Positions 37,979 through 47,244 of a stretch of DNA of 64,000 nt are shown one piece after another. Source of the DNA: JARRQJ01 sp963761035. GTDB taxonomy: Bacteria > Pseudomonadota > Gammaproteobacteria > DRLM01. Positions within the stretch are counted from its first letter, which is position 1. Each line of letters starts with the position of its first letter. The position numbers were made by a program, and so were the translations under genes. The stretch spans positions 248,001 to 312,000 of the forward strand of contig CAVXFH010000002.1 of assembly GCA_963761035.1 (NCBI GenBank). Direction: 5' to 3'. The notes under the pieces were generated by a model that was given only the letters and a program-made list of their open reading frames with translations, did no database searches and had not been told where the DNA came from.

Positions 37979-38761
37979 TTAATTCCCAGCAACGGCAGCC
38001 TGGAACCCGTCAAAAAAATGCATAATGGCTTCGACCTCGCCTTGCGCGTGCGACGGCAACACTTCCCAAGCGGGCTTTCCCGCCGCGCGCAAATGGTGTT
38101 CTATCAATATCGCTCTCAAGAATTGCAGGCTGTGCATTGCGTGGGTATTCATATCGCTGATGAGATAATTGAATTTATCGACGAAGACGGGATCCCGCAT
38201 GGTCCCATCAAGCAAGCCGCTTTTAGTCGCCGTTAGCATTTGAGAGAGAAAACCCTTCTGGCCTTCATGAAGATCCGGGTCGTGAAAAAACTTAAAGGCG
38301 TGCTCCAGATCGTGAACCATGAACGCAAAGGCATTGGGCTTATTCAACACCGGCTGCAGCACGCGCGGGTATTCCGACAGAATCGTCACCGCCCTGGTGC
38401 CTCGCGCCTGCATCTGCAACATTTCTTCCGGACCGGGGATGTGTCCGCATAAGTACAGCGGCCAGCAGCCTCGCAGCCATGCCAGAAGCGCGGCGCCAAC
38501 ATTGGGGATTACCCCCAGAAAATTATAGCGCTCAAAATAGTAGACGAGACGCTCCCGAAGTTCAGCGCCGGTTATTCCTTCCAAGCCGTTTAACCAAAGT
38601 AAATGATTCGGACGAGGATCCCGTTTGAATTTACGCGACGCAAAGCGCCGGCCATGAAGCGCGGCTTGCCAATGCAAAAAATACAATGCGGCATACACGG
38701 CATCGCTAATATTGCCCGCATCCCTGCGTCGAACTAATTTGGCCAACTGAACTTGCAGCAT
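37979..38761 (-). CDS. Conserved-looking His-rich protein, unknown, behind nadA
   Basis: 260 residues, not recognised. No signal peptide or clear membrane helix. Striking His/Asp/Glu-rich stretch in the middle (FMVHDLEHAFKFFHDPDLHEGQ) and at NTHAMHSLQF, IEHHLRAAG and EAIMHFFDG, which suggests a helical bundle with a metal site. Lies 28 bases after the nadA stop on the same strand, so cotranscribed, but not obviously linked to NAD synthesis. Confidence 0.65.
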   Translation of the reverse strand: MLQVQLAKLVRRRDAGNISDAVYAALYFLHWQAALHGRRFASRKFKRDPRPNHLLWLNGLEGITGAELRERLVYYFERYNFLGVIPNVGAALLAWLRGCWPLYLCGHIPGPEEMLQMQARGTRAVTILSEYPRVLQPVLNKPNAFAFMVHDLEHAFKFFHDPDLHEGQKGFLSQMLTATKSGLLDGTMRDPVFVDKFNYLISDMNTHAMHSLQFLRAILIEHHLRAAGKPAWEVLPSHAQGEVEAIMHFFDGFQAAVAGN

Positions 38762-38789
38762 GGTTTATGCGCGGCGCACCTGTCACCGC

Positions 38790-39893
38790 TTATGGCGACA
38801 CTTCGAACATGCGATGGAGGGACAAGCGAGCCTCCGCCGCAAGTGCCTCCGGCACTCGGATGTGGTTGACCACCCGGCCATCCACCAGATTCTCCAAGAT
38901 CCACAACAAGTGCTGGGGATCGATGCGGAACATGGTGGAGCACATGCAGATCGTAGGCGACATGAAGTGCACGTCCTTGCCTTCGTGTTTGTGCAGCTCA
39001 TGCAGTCGACTGACGAGATTGAGCTCGGTGCCCACCAGCCAGCGCGTACCGGGGGCGGATGCGGCGACGGTGCGGATGATGTATTCGGTGGACCCTACAT
39101 AATCCGAACTTTGACATACTTCGAAGGAACATTCGGGATGTGAGATAACCTTGCCTTCAGGGAATTTACCCCGGAAGGCTTCGACATGTTCCGGACGGAA
39201 CATCTGGTGTACGGAACAAAAGCCCTTCCACAATATCATCCTGGCCCGGCGAATCTGCGCCGCCGTCAAGCCGCCCATCGGTTGCATGAAATCCCAGGTA
39301 ACCATCTCTTCAAGCGGCATGCCCATTCGATAAGCGGTATTGCGCCCCAGATGCTGGTCCGGGAAGAACAGCACCTTTTCCCTCTGCTTGAACGACCACT
39401 CCAAGACTTGGCGCGCATTGGACGACGTGCACACGCTACCGCCATGGCGGCCGCAAAACGCCTTCAAATCGGCGGCGGAATTGATATAAGTCACGGGCGT
39501 GACGGTTTGATCGGCATCACCCAGCACTTCATGCAACTCGCGCCAAGCCCGCTCTACCTTGGATAGATTGGCCATATCGGCCATGGAGCAACCGGCGGCG
39601 AGATCGGGCAGGATGGCGATTTGTTCCGGACGCGACAGGATATCCGCCACTTCGGCCATGAAGTGCACACCGCAAAATACGATGTAGGCGGCCTGCGATT
39701 GCGCCGCCAGTCGTGACAACTTAAGAGAATCGCCCGAATAGTGGGCGTGACGAAATACCTCTTCGCGCTGATAGTGATGCCCCAGTATCACCAAGCGCTC
39801 GCCGAGTTTCGCCTTGGCGGCAACGATGCGCGATCCTATCTCAGCTTCATCGAGCCGGGAGAATTGCTGAATTGCCAACGCGTTCGCCGCCAT
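38790..39893 (-). CDS. nadA: Quinolinate synthase
   Basis: Condenses iminoaspartate and dihydroxyacetone phosphate to quinolinate in NAD synthesis, using a 4Fe-4S cluster. 367 residues. Cluster cysteines are in VFCGVHFMAEVADIL, HPECSFEVC and the late MCSTMF; other family segments are ILGHHYQREEVF and SLKLSRLAAQS. Downstream is an unknown gene in the same operon. The partner nadB is not in this window. Confidence 0.96.
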   Translation of the reverse strand: MAANALAIQQFSRLDEAEIGSRIVAAKAKLGERLVILGHHYQREEVFRHAHYSGDSLKLSRLAAQSQAAYIVFCGVHFMAEVADILSRPEQIAILPDLAAGCSMADMANLSKVERAWRELHEVLGDADQTVTPVTYINSAADLKAFCGRHGGSVCTSSNARQVLEWSFKQREKVLFFPDQHLGRNTAYRMGMPLEEMVTWDFMQPMGGLTAAQIRRARMILWKGFCSVHQMFRPEHVEAFRGKFPEGKVISHPECSFEVCQSSDYVGSTEYIIRTVAASAPGTRWLVGTELNLVSRLHELHKHEGKDVHFMSPTICMCSTMFRIDPQHLLWILENLVDGRVVNHIRVPEALAAEARLSLHRMFEVSP

Positions 39894-39934
39894 AGCTCAA
39901 TACAATATCATAGCGCCCATGACATGCCCAATGT

Positions 39935-41716
39935 TCAGATTTTTTCCGTCTGTTTACGCAAGCGGATACCCAATTCGCGCAGATGCATCTCCCCTACCGG
40001 CGCGGGCGCCGAGGTCAGCAGGCAGGTGGCGGACTGGGTCTTGGGGAAGGCCATTACGTCGCGGATGGAGGAGGCGCCGCTCATCAACATTACCAATCGA
40101 TCCAGGCCGAATGCCACTCCCCCATGGGGAGGGCAACCGAACGACAGCGCCTCCAGCAAGAAGCCGAATTTGTCTCTGGCCTCTTCTTCACCAATACCCA
40201 GCAGCTTGAACACCGCCTGCTGCATCTCAGGACGGTGAATACGGATCGAACCGCCGCCGACTTCGGTGCCGTTCAACACCATATCATAGGCGCGGGAGAT
40301 ACAACCGCCGGGATCCGCCGCCACTTCTTCGGGACTGTCCACCTGCGGAGCGGTGAAAGGATGATGCAAGGCCGCCCAGCGATTCTCCTTGCCGTCCCAC
40401 TCGAACATGGGGAAGTCAACCACCCAAACCGGCCGCCAACCGTGTTCCACCAGGCCGCGATCATGGCCGATTTTGACTCGCAGCGCGCCCATGGACTCGT
40501 TGACGACCTTGGCCTTGTCCGCGCCGAAGAAAATCAAGTCACCGCTCTGGGCCTCGGTACGCTGCAAAATCGCCGCGATGACCTCATCGGGCAGAAACTT
40601 GACGATGGGCGATTGCAATCCTTCGCGGCCTGAACCGGTGTCGTTGACCTTTATATACGCCAAACCTTTCGCGCCATAGCGTGCGATGTAAGTCGTGTAA
40701 TCATCGATCTCCTTACGGCTCAACTCGCCCCCGGCGGGAAGGCGCATCGCCACCACTCGGCCGTGTGGGTCCACGGCCGGCGCGGAAAACACCTTGAAAT
40801 CCACATCTCCCATGACATCCTTTAACTCCACCAACTCCAGCGGGATGCGTAGATCCGGACGATCGACGCCAAAGCGGAGCAACGATTCGGCGTAAGTCAT
40901 ACGCGGAAAAGGCGCGTGCAAGGGCACTTCCAACACCTGCGCGAATAACTCACGGATCATGTCTTCCATCAAGCTCATGAGCTGGTCTTCATTGATGAAG
41001 GACATTTCGATATCGAGCTGCGTAAATTCGGGCTGGCGATCGGCACGCAGATCTTCGTCACGGAAACAACGCACGATCTGGTAATAGCGGTCCATCCCCG
41101 ACATCATCAGTATTTGCTTGAATAACTGCGGCGACTGCGGCAGGGCGAAAAATTCGCCGGGATGCGTGCGGCTCGGTACCAGGTAATCCCGCGCGCCCTC
41201 GGGCGTCGATTTAGTAAGCATCGGGGTTTCGATATCGAGAAAACCGCGGTCGTCGAGAAAACGCCGTAGCGTCCGGGTTACCTTGGCGCGCATCATGAGA
41301 CGCTGCTGCATCTGCGGGCGGCGCAAGTCCAAATACCGATAGCGCAACCTGATCTCTTCGCCAAGTTCCAGCTCGTCGTCGACCTGGAAAGGTAATGCCT
41401 CGGCGCGGTTCAAGATTTCCAAGTTCTCACCGACGATCTCCACCTGGCCGGTGGGCAGATTGGGATTTTCGGTGCCGGCGGGGCGGAATCGAACCGTGCC
41501 GCATACCCGTAATACGAATTCACTGCGTACCCGTTCGGCGAACATGAAAATTTCTGGATTGGCAGGATCGCACACCACCTGCACGACGCCCTCACGGTCA
41601 CGTAAATCCACGAAGATCACGCCGCCATGGTCACGGCGGCGATGCACCCAGCCGCACACCTCCACCTGCTGTCCCACCAGAGATTCGTTTACATGGCCGC
41701 AATAGTGGCTACGCAT
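39935..41716 (-). CDS. aspS: Aspartyl-tRNA synthetase
   Basis: Class II synthetase, 593 residues: N-terminal OB anticodon-binding domain (HRRRDHGGVIFVDLRDREG), catalytic core with motif 2 (YQIVRCFRDEDLRADRQPEFTQLDIEMSF), the bacterial GAD insertion in the middle, and motif 3 (GVAFGLDRLVMLM). Whether it also charges tRNA-Asn cannot be told from this window. Follows DUF502 by 54 bases on the same strand, a common gammaproteobacterial order. Confidence 0.97.
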   Translation of the reverse strand: MRSHYCGHVNESLVGQQVEVCGWVHRRRDHGGVIFVDLRDREGVVQVVCDPANPEIFMFAERVRSEFVLRVCGTVRFRPAGTENPNLPTGQVEIVGENLEILNRAEALPFQVDDELELGEEIRLRYRYLDLRRPQMQQRLMMRAKVTRTLRRFLDDRGFLDIETPMLTKSTPEGARDYLVPSRTHPGEFFALPQSPQLFKQILMMSGMDRYYQIVRCFRDEDLRADRQPEFTQLDIEMSFINEDQLMSLMEDMIRELFAQVLEVPLHAPFPRMTYAESLLRFGVDRPDLRIPLELVELKDVMGDVDFKVFSAPAVDPHGRVVAMRLPAGGELSRKEIDDYTTYIARYGAKGLAYIKVNDTGSGREGLQSPIVKFLPDEVIAAILQRTEAQSGDLIFFGADKAKVVNESMGALRVKIGHDRGLVEHGWRPVWVVDFPMFEWDGKENRWAALHHPFTAPQVDSPEEVAADPGGCISRAYDMVLNGTEVGGGSIRIHRPEMQQAVFKLLGIGEEEARDKFGFLLEALSFGCPPHGGVAFGLDRLVMLMSGASSIRDVMAFPKTQSATCLLTSAPAPVGEMHLRELGIRLRKQTEKI

Positions 41717-41770
41717 TTACTTCACTTCCTTTAAGATAATGGTTTAATCCGCGCAGGAAAGGGCGCAATG

Positions 41771-42424
41771 TTACTTTTTAGGATGCGTTTCCGCAACGCC
41801 GCTTGCCGAAGGCGGAACGGCGCCACTCCAAGCCGGCACCACCACCCCCATGGAAATAATCATCTTGAGGCCCTGGTCCACGCTCATATCCAGTTCCACC
41901 ACATCGCGGCGGGGCACCATCAAAAAAAATCCTGAGGTGGGATTGGGCGTGGTAGGCACGTAAATATTGATGACCTCTTCACCGGTCTTGCTTTGCGCCT
42001 CGCCTACCGCCGTTCCCGTCTGGAAGGCCAGTGTCCATAAGCCTTTACGGGGATATTCGATTAACAAGACCTTGCGGAACGACTGGCCGCCGGTGCTGAG
42101 TAGCGTCTCCGAAAGCTGTTTAACGCTGGCATAAATCGACCGCACCAACGGGATCCGATGCAATATCGCCTCCCAAGCCGCCAACAACTGCTGCCCGAAG
42201 AAATTGGCCATGATCGCGCCGGTACCCAGCACCACGGCCAGCGAAAGCACCACCCCCAAACCGGGTATATGGAAACCAAAGAGGTGATCGGGACGAATGG
42301 CTTCCGGCAGGATCAACAGGGTCTGATCCATGGTATCCATCAGCAGCTTCACTACCAGCAGTGTCACCCCCAAGGGCAACCACACTAACAAGCCGGTAAT
42401 CAAATAACGCCGCATCCGTGTCAT
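41771..42424 (-). CDS. DUF502-family membrane protein
   Basis: 217 residues with two or three membrane helices (LITGLLVWLPLGVTLLVVKLL; GLGVVLSLAVVLGTGAIMANFFGQ) and the family segments RSIYASVKQLSETLL, VLLIEYPRKGLWTLAF and IYVPTTPNPTSGFFLMVPR. Function unknown; typically next to aspS. ATG overlaps the stop of the possible small gene upstream by four bases. Confidence 0.9.
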   Translation of the reverse strand: MTRMRRYLITGLLVWLPLGVTLLVVKLLMDTMDQTLLILPEAIRPDHLFGFHIPGLGVVLSLAVVLGTGAIMANFFGQQLLAAWEAILHRIPLVRSIYASVKQLSETLLSTGGQSFRKVLLIEYPRKGLWTLAFQTGTAVGEAQSKTGEEVINIYVPTTPNPTSGFFLMVPRRDVVELDMSVDQGLKMIISMGVVVPAWSGAVPPSASGVAETHPKK

Positions 42425-42591
42425 GACGAATTCACCTCAGCCGATGATGCCGGTAGGGCACGCGGCAGAGTCGCCCATGCGCTGTGGCAGATCACGATCA
42501 GCCTCGGCTCTATTCCTCCCGCACACCACGTCAACTCCCGTAAGGATGATTCATGGCAGCCCTGACCCTCGGTCGAAGGTGCATCACTCAT
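42421..42591 (-). CDS. Possible small Cys-containing protein, doubtful
   Basis: 56 residues from MSDAPSTEG; three Cys residues and no recognised motif. In favour: GGGAGG upstream, and a stop overlapping the DUF502 start (ATGA). Against: no recognisable fold and an unusually wide spacing to the ribosome site. Could be a leader that couples translation of DUF502, or nothing. Confidence 0.25.
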   Translation of the reverse strand: MSDAPSTEGQGCHESSLRELTWCAGGIEPRLIVICHSAWATLPRALPASSAEVNSS

Positions 42592-42612
42592 TTTTGCCAG
42601 ACCTCCCTGCAA

Positions 42613-42919
42613 CGGCCGCAGACAGCATATACATACTCATTGATCGGCATAAAAAACACTTAGCGATTCAAATTGATTCAGACACTTATTCAGAAAGATT
42701 CAGAACCTTGCCAAATCACGTATATCCGCTTTGAGGCTGGAACAAATATCAACTTTTATACCATAATTATATAAGCAGCCTTGGAAAACGTGATTCTTTG
42801 AAATTCTTCTTGCTAAATCAACACATATCCTCTAGTGTTTTCCTTAGGCGCTTCATCTGATCGCCAAAAAGAGGTTAGTTGTAACTAAACCCCCGCAAAC
42901 CCATAAAGGAGGAGAATTC
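42613..42919. other. Intergenic region between a divergent small gene and the aspS operon
   Basis: AT-rich region of about 300 bases. It carries an imperfect dyad TTAGTT-GT-AACTAA (42875-42888), 30 bases before the small membrane gene at 42920, which could be an operator. Confidence 0.4.
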
Positions 42920-43021
42920 GTGACTACGAAAAAAACCGCCACCCAGGACGATACGATCATTGTTGTCGCAGCATTCGTCATCATCACCCTGATTTATATC
43001 TTTGGACGGTATTATCTTTAA
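42920..43021 (+). CDS. Very small single-pass membrane protein, unknown
   Basis: 33 residues starting with GTG behind a strong AAAGGAGGAG site at ideal spacing. Short polar N-terminus (MTTKKTATQDD) then one hydrophobic helix (TIIVVAAFVIITLIYIFGRYYL), presumably in the inner membrane. A hairpin terminator lies about 75 bases downstream. It stands between divergent genes where the aspS operon would normally be continuous (FmdB lies upstream on the other strand). Not recognised. Confidence 0.6.
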   Translation: MTTKKTATQDDTIIVVAAFVIITLIYIFGRYYL

Positions 43022-43096
43022 AAGCTAAATCGTAAAGAACTTAAGATCCCATAATTGCGGTATTTCGGCAACGATTAGCAGGATTAACCAAACTTA

Positions 43097-43125
43097 GGGA
43101 AGGCAAGCGAATCGCTAACCTTCCC
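43097..43125 (+). terminator. Probable terminator of the 33-residue gene
   Basis: Stem GGGAAGG (43097-43103) with CCTTCCC (43119-43125) and an inner AGCG/CGCT (43106-43109 with 43113-43116), then CCCGTTTGTATT. Confidence 0.5.
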
Positions 43126-43225
43126 CCCGTTTGTATTCCGGCCCCAAGTCGCTGCTCACCCCCAGACATTAGGAGTTCGCGTAACAATCCTCAGGCCGCC
43201 GCATCCGCGGCCTTTGACTGCTATT

Positions 43226-43531
43226 TCATGTCTCGACCGGTTTTGCCGGTTTATCGGTTTTCGATCCACCGCCAGTTTTATCCGAGTCCGCGGACTTTCC
43301 CTCCGGTGCCGCACCACCCTGGGCAACGTCTCCAGAAGCTTTCTTGCCCTTATCCTTAAAATCCGTGACATACCAGCCGCTGCCTTTCAATTGAAAACCT
43401 GCCGCCGAGATAAGTTTCTTCAAGGCAGATTGACCGCATACCGGACAGTCTGACAGTGGGTCCTCAGTCATTTTTTGCATCGCCTCCAGACGATGGCCAC
43501 AAGCCTCACACTGATATTCGTAAATCGGCAT
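43226..43531 (-). CDS. FmdB-family zinc ribbon protein
   Basis: 101 residues from MPIYEYQCEACGH. N-terminal zinc ribbon with CEAC and CPVC, then the family tail ALKKLISAAGFQLKGSGWYVTDFK, and a low-complexity Gly/Lys/Asp tail. The opening matches FmdB (formamidase regulatory) proteins, whose role is unclear. Usually directly before DUF502 and aspS. Confidence 0.88.
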   Translation of the reverse strand: MPIYEYQCEACGHRLEAMQKMTEDPLSDCPVCGQSALKKLISAAGFQLKGSGWYVTDFKDKGKKASGDVAQGGAAPEGKSADSDKTGGGSKTDKPAKPVET

Positions 43532-43711
43532 ACTATAACCTTTCAAATTCCCCTATCGACGATACACTCCGCGCGGGAAAAAATCCCCTTTATTAAATAG
43601 TATCCGCCGACGATGAGTTCAAGTCTCCGGACCAAGTCGGCACGGCAAACCCTCACTCATGCAGCCGCAGTCCGTGTAAACTGGTCGCGTACCCAGAAAT
43701 GCCTCTGTCTC

Positions 43712-45535
43712 ATGAAACCTGCGACTATCAATACAACCACAACGGATAATCGCCGCGATTTGAAGGTTATTCGTACCCTGCTCCCCTATCTCTGGGAATA
43801 TCGAACACGGGTCCTGTGGGCCTTGGGTTGTCTGATCCTGGCCAAGGTCGCCAATGTCTCCATCCCCTTGGCGCTTAAGGGCATCGTCGACAGGCTGGAC
43901 GCCGCCCACAATCCGGTGCTGGTCTTGCCGGTTGCCTTTCTGGTCGCCTACGGCGCGTTGCGCCTGGCCAGTTCCCTGTTCGGCGAATTACGCGACGCTA
44001 TCTTCGCCAAGGTGACGCAGCGCGCCATTCGCCGTGTCGCCCTACAGGTGTTCCGTCACTTGCACGCCCTGACACTCAGATTTCACTTGGAACGACAAAC
44101 CGGCGGGGTATCCCGCGACATCGAGCGCGGCAGTCGCGGCATCAGTTTTCTGTTGACCTTCATGCTGTTCAACATCATCCCCACCCTGGTGGAAATCGGT
44201 CTGGTAGCCGTGATCCTGTTGATGAAATATCAGGCGGCCTTCGCTCTCATCACCTTCGGCACGGTGGCGGTATATATCGTATTCACCCTGGCCGTTACCG
44301 AGTGGCGCATGAAATACCGCCGCACTATGAACGAAATGGACTCCAAGGCCAATACCCGCGCCATCGACAGTCTGCTCAATTACGAAACCGTGAAATATTT
44401 CGGCAATGAAGACTTCGAGGCTAAACGCTACGATGAAAACCTGTCGGCGTGGGAGAAGGCCGCGGTAAAAAGTCAGACCTCGCTGTCCTTTCTCAACTTC
44501 GGGCAAGGGGCCATCGTCGCCCTGGGTATCACCTGGCTATTGTTCCTCGCCGCCGGCGGCGTTGTGAATCATACCCTCACGATGGGCGATCTGGTGCTGA
44601 TAAACGCCTATCTGCTGCAGTTGTTTATTCCCATGAACTTCCTCGGTTTCGTCTATCGTGAAATCAAACACTCCCTGGCCGACATGGAAAAGATGTTCAA
44701 GCTGCTGGACGAAAACCCCGCTATTCGCGATAAATCCGATGCAAAAGCGCTCGAGGTCGGCGACGGTGCCATTCGCTTCGAACAAGTCGATTTCGGCTAT
44801 ACGCAGCAACGGCAAATCCTGTTCAACGTGGATTTCGCGGTCCCCGCCGGACAGAAGGTGGCGGTAGTGGGCACCAGCGGCAGCGGCAAATCGACTCTGG
44901 TAAGACTGTTGTTTCGTTTTTATGATGTCGACGGCGGACGCATCTTTATCAATAATCAGGACATCCGCGACATAACCCAGCAAAGCCTGCGCGCCGCCAT
45001 CGGTATCGTGCCGCAAGATACTGTGCTGTTCAACGACACCATTTATTACAATATCGCTTATGCCAACCCGGCGGCTTCACGCGAGGAGGTTGTCAGTGCC
45101 TCACGAATGGCTCATATACATACATTCATCGAATCGCTGCCGGATGGTTACGACACAATGGTGGGCGAACGCGGCCTGAAACTCTCCGGAGGCGAAAAGC
45201 AACGCATAGCCATCGCCAGGGTGATACTCAAAAATCCGCGCATTTTGATCTTCGATGAAGCCACATCAGCCTTGGATTCCAATTCCGAGCAGGCAATCCT
45301 CCGGGAATTGCGCGCCATCGCCGCCGATCACACCACGCTGGTCATCGCCCATCGCCTGTCCACCATCGTTGATGCCGACCAAATCCTGGTGCTGGAGAAA
45401 GGGCACATCGTCGAACGCGGCAGCCATCAGAACCTGCTCGCGCTGGGAGGTGTCTATGCCCAACTTTGGAAGCTGCAGCAGGAAGAACGAAAAAAGGTCG
45501 CCCACCAGCATCGGCTTGCCTTTGAAAGCGAATAA
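43712..45535 (+). CDS. Atm1/HMT1-type ABC transporter
   Basis: Fused permease and ATPase, 607 residues. N-terminal six-helix exporter domain (for example LPYLWEYRTRVLWALGCLILAKVANV) with the segment GTKVSFLLTFMLFNIIPTLVEI-like, then the nucleotide-binding domain: Walker A GTSGSGKST, signature LSGGEKQR, Walker B ILIFDEATSALD. Closest layout is the Atm1 class, which exports glutathione-bound metals or persulfide. The 33-residue longer start at 43613 has no ribosome site; neither start is strongly supported. Confidence 0.85.
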   Translation: MKPATINTTTTDNRRDLKVIRTLLPYLWEYRTRVLWALGCLILAKVANVSIPLALKGIVDRLDAAHNPVLVLPVAFLVAYGALRLASSLFGELRDAIFAKVTQRAIRRVALQVFRHLHALTLRFHLERQTGGVSRDIERGSRGISFLLTFMLFNIIPTLVEIGLVAVILLMKYQAAFALITFGTVAVYIVFTLAVTEWRMKYRRTMNEMDSKANTRAIDSLLNYETVKYFGNEDFEAKRYDENLSAWEKAAVKSQTSLSFLNFGQGAIVALGITWLLFLAAGGVVNHTLTMGDLVLINAYLLQLFIPMNFLGFVYREIKHSLADMEKMFKLLDENPAIRDKSDAKALEVGDGAIRFEQVDFGYTQQRQILFNVDFAVPAGQKVAVVGTSGSGKSTLVRLLFRFYDVDGGRIFINNQDIRDITQQSLRAAIGIVPQDTVLFNDTIYYNIAYANPAASREEVVSASRMAHIHTFIESLPDGYDTMVGERGLKLSGGEKQRIAIARVILKNPRILIFDEATSALDSNSEQAILRELRAIAADHTTLVIAHRLSTIVDADQILVLEKGHIVERGSHQNLLALGGVYAQLWKLQQEERKKVAHQHRLAFESE

Positions 45536-45684
45536 CGGCGGCCTAAGGAACACGAGGCTGAGAAAATTATCGCGGCAAAATTGCGGCTTAACCGAATTCA
45601 TGCGTGGGTTTCCTTTGATTTTCCTTCTGACTATTTGCCGCCGCTCAATATAATCCCGGCCCAAAGCTATGCTAACGTAACGGT

Positions 45685-47244
45685 ATGAATATCACCGCGC
45701 CCAGCCCTCCCGACGATCCGCTGACGTTGCGGCGCGTCGCCATCGATACCTACCGCGAAAACGTCGCCTATCTGCATCGCGATTGCGCCATCTATCGCGC
45801 CGAAGGTTTTCAGGCCTTGTCCAAAGTGGAAGTTCGCGGCAACGGCACGCGCATCTTTGCCCTGCTCAATGTTGTAGACGACACCGCCATCGTCAACGAG
45901 CAGCAGTTGGGTCTCTCTGAACAAGCCTTTACCCAGATCGGCCTCGCGGAAGGAAAACCCATCCAAATCGCCCACGCCGAGCCGCCACGCTCCATGGATG
46001 CGGTCCGGCGCAAGATCGGCGGCGAGCGCCTCTCCCTGGAGGATTTTCAAAGCATCGCCTTTGAAATCACCGACAATCGCTACTCGAAGATGGAAATAGC
46101 CGCCTTCCTGGTGGCGGCGGGACAGGCGGGACTCGACCGTGACGAGGTGCTGTATCTTACTCGCGCCATGCTGGAGTCCGGCGAACGCTTGGATTGGCAG
46201 GAACCCCTGGTGGCTGACAAACACTGCATCGGCGGTATCCCCGGCAATCGCACCTCCATGCTGGTGGTCCCCATCGTCGCCGCGCACGGCATGTTGATCC
46301 CCAAGACCTCCAGCCGCGCCATCACCTCCCCCGCCGGTACCGCCGACACCATGGAAGTCTTGGCCAAGGTGAATCTTTCCCCTGACGCCTTGCGCGATAT
46401 TGTCCATCGCCAGCGCGGCTGCCTGGCCTGGGGCGGCACCGCCCGCCTGGCGCCGGTGGACGATGTGCTCATCTCGGTGGAACGCCCCCTCGGCATCGAC
46501 GCACCCGGCCAATTGGTCGCCTCGATCCTCGCCAAGAAGCTTGCCGCCGGCTCCACGCATTTGCTCATCGACATCCCGGTCGGCCCCACCGCCAAGGTGC
46601 GCCACATGCGCGAGGCCCTGCAGTTGCGCAAATTATTCGAATTTGTCGGCGACCGCATGGGCCTGCACCTGGAGGTGGTCATCACCGACGGCCGCCAGCC
46701 GCTGGGCCGCGGCATCGGGCCGGTGCTGGAAGCGCGGGATGTAATGCAAGTCCTGGAAAACCATGCCGCTGCGCCGCCGGACCTGCGTCAAAAGGCCCTG
46801 CGCCTCGCCGGCCGCGTATTGGAATTCGACCCCGACGTGCGCGGCGGCAATGGTTACACTATCGCCCGCGATATCCTCGACTCCGGCCGCGCCCTGGCCA
46901 AGATGAATGCCATCATCGACGCCCAGGGGAGGCGCCCGGATCAGCCCAAGCCCGGCCCGCTCCGCTACGAGGTCGCGGCGGACCGCGACGGCGTGGTTAC
47001 CGCCATCGACAATTTCCTGCTGGCGCGGGCGGCGCGCATCGCCGGCGCGCCTATGGATAAGGGCGCCGGCGTGGATTTGTTGAAAAAATTAGGCGAACCT
47101 GTACAAAAGGGCGAGCCGCTGTATCGTGTTCACGCCGAATTTCCCGCCGATTTCAAATTCGCCCGCGCCCTCACCGACGAACACGGCAGCGGCTACCTCA
47201 TCGGCGATACGACCGAGATACCAAAATTGTACGTCGAGTTTTGA
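45685..47244 (+). CDS. AMP phosphorylase / thymidine-phosphorylase-family enzyme
   Basis: 519 residues of the AMP-phosphorylase branch, longer than true DeoA. An N-terminal extension (residues 1-90) precedes the pyrimidine-phosphorylase domain; signatures DKHCIGGIPGNRTSML and KTSSRAITSPAGTADTMEVLAKV, which in the archaeal AMP phosphorylases bind phosphate and substrate. Predicted reaction: AMP + Pi to adenine + ribose-1,5-bisphosphate. The stop abuts the start of the PRPP-synthetase-like gene, a tight pair. Confidence 0.85.
   Translation: MNITAPSPPDDPLTLRRVAIDTYRENVAYLHRDCAIYRAEGFQALSKVEVRGNGTRIFALLNVVDDTAIVNEQQLGLSEQAFTQIGLAEGKPIQIAHAEPPRSMDAVRRKIGGERLSLEDFQSIAFEITDNRYSKMEIAAFLVAAGQAGLDRDEVLYLTRAMLESGERLDWQEPLVADKHCIGGIPGNRTSMLVVPIVAAHGMLIPKTSSRAITSPAGTADTMEVLAKVNLSPDALRDIVHRQRGCLAWGGTARLAPVDDVLISVERPLGIDAPGQLVASILAKKLAAGSTHLLIDIPVGPTAKVRHMREALQLRKLFEFVGDRMGLHLEVVITDGRQPLGRGIGPVLEARDVMQVLENHAAAPPDLRQKALRLAGRVLEFDPDVRGGNGYTIARDILDSGRALAKMNAIIDAQGRRPDQPKPGPLRYEVAADRDGVVTAIDNFLLARAARIAGAPMDKGAGVDLLKKLGEPVQKGEPLYRVHAEFPADFKFARALTDEHGSGYLIGDTTEIPKLYVEF

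Noticed and set aside
45667..46605. 312-codon frame antisense to the AMP phosphorylase gene
   Set aside because: Low-complexity Gly/Asp-rich translation typical of antisense frames in GC-rich DNA.
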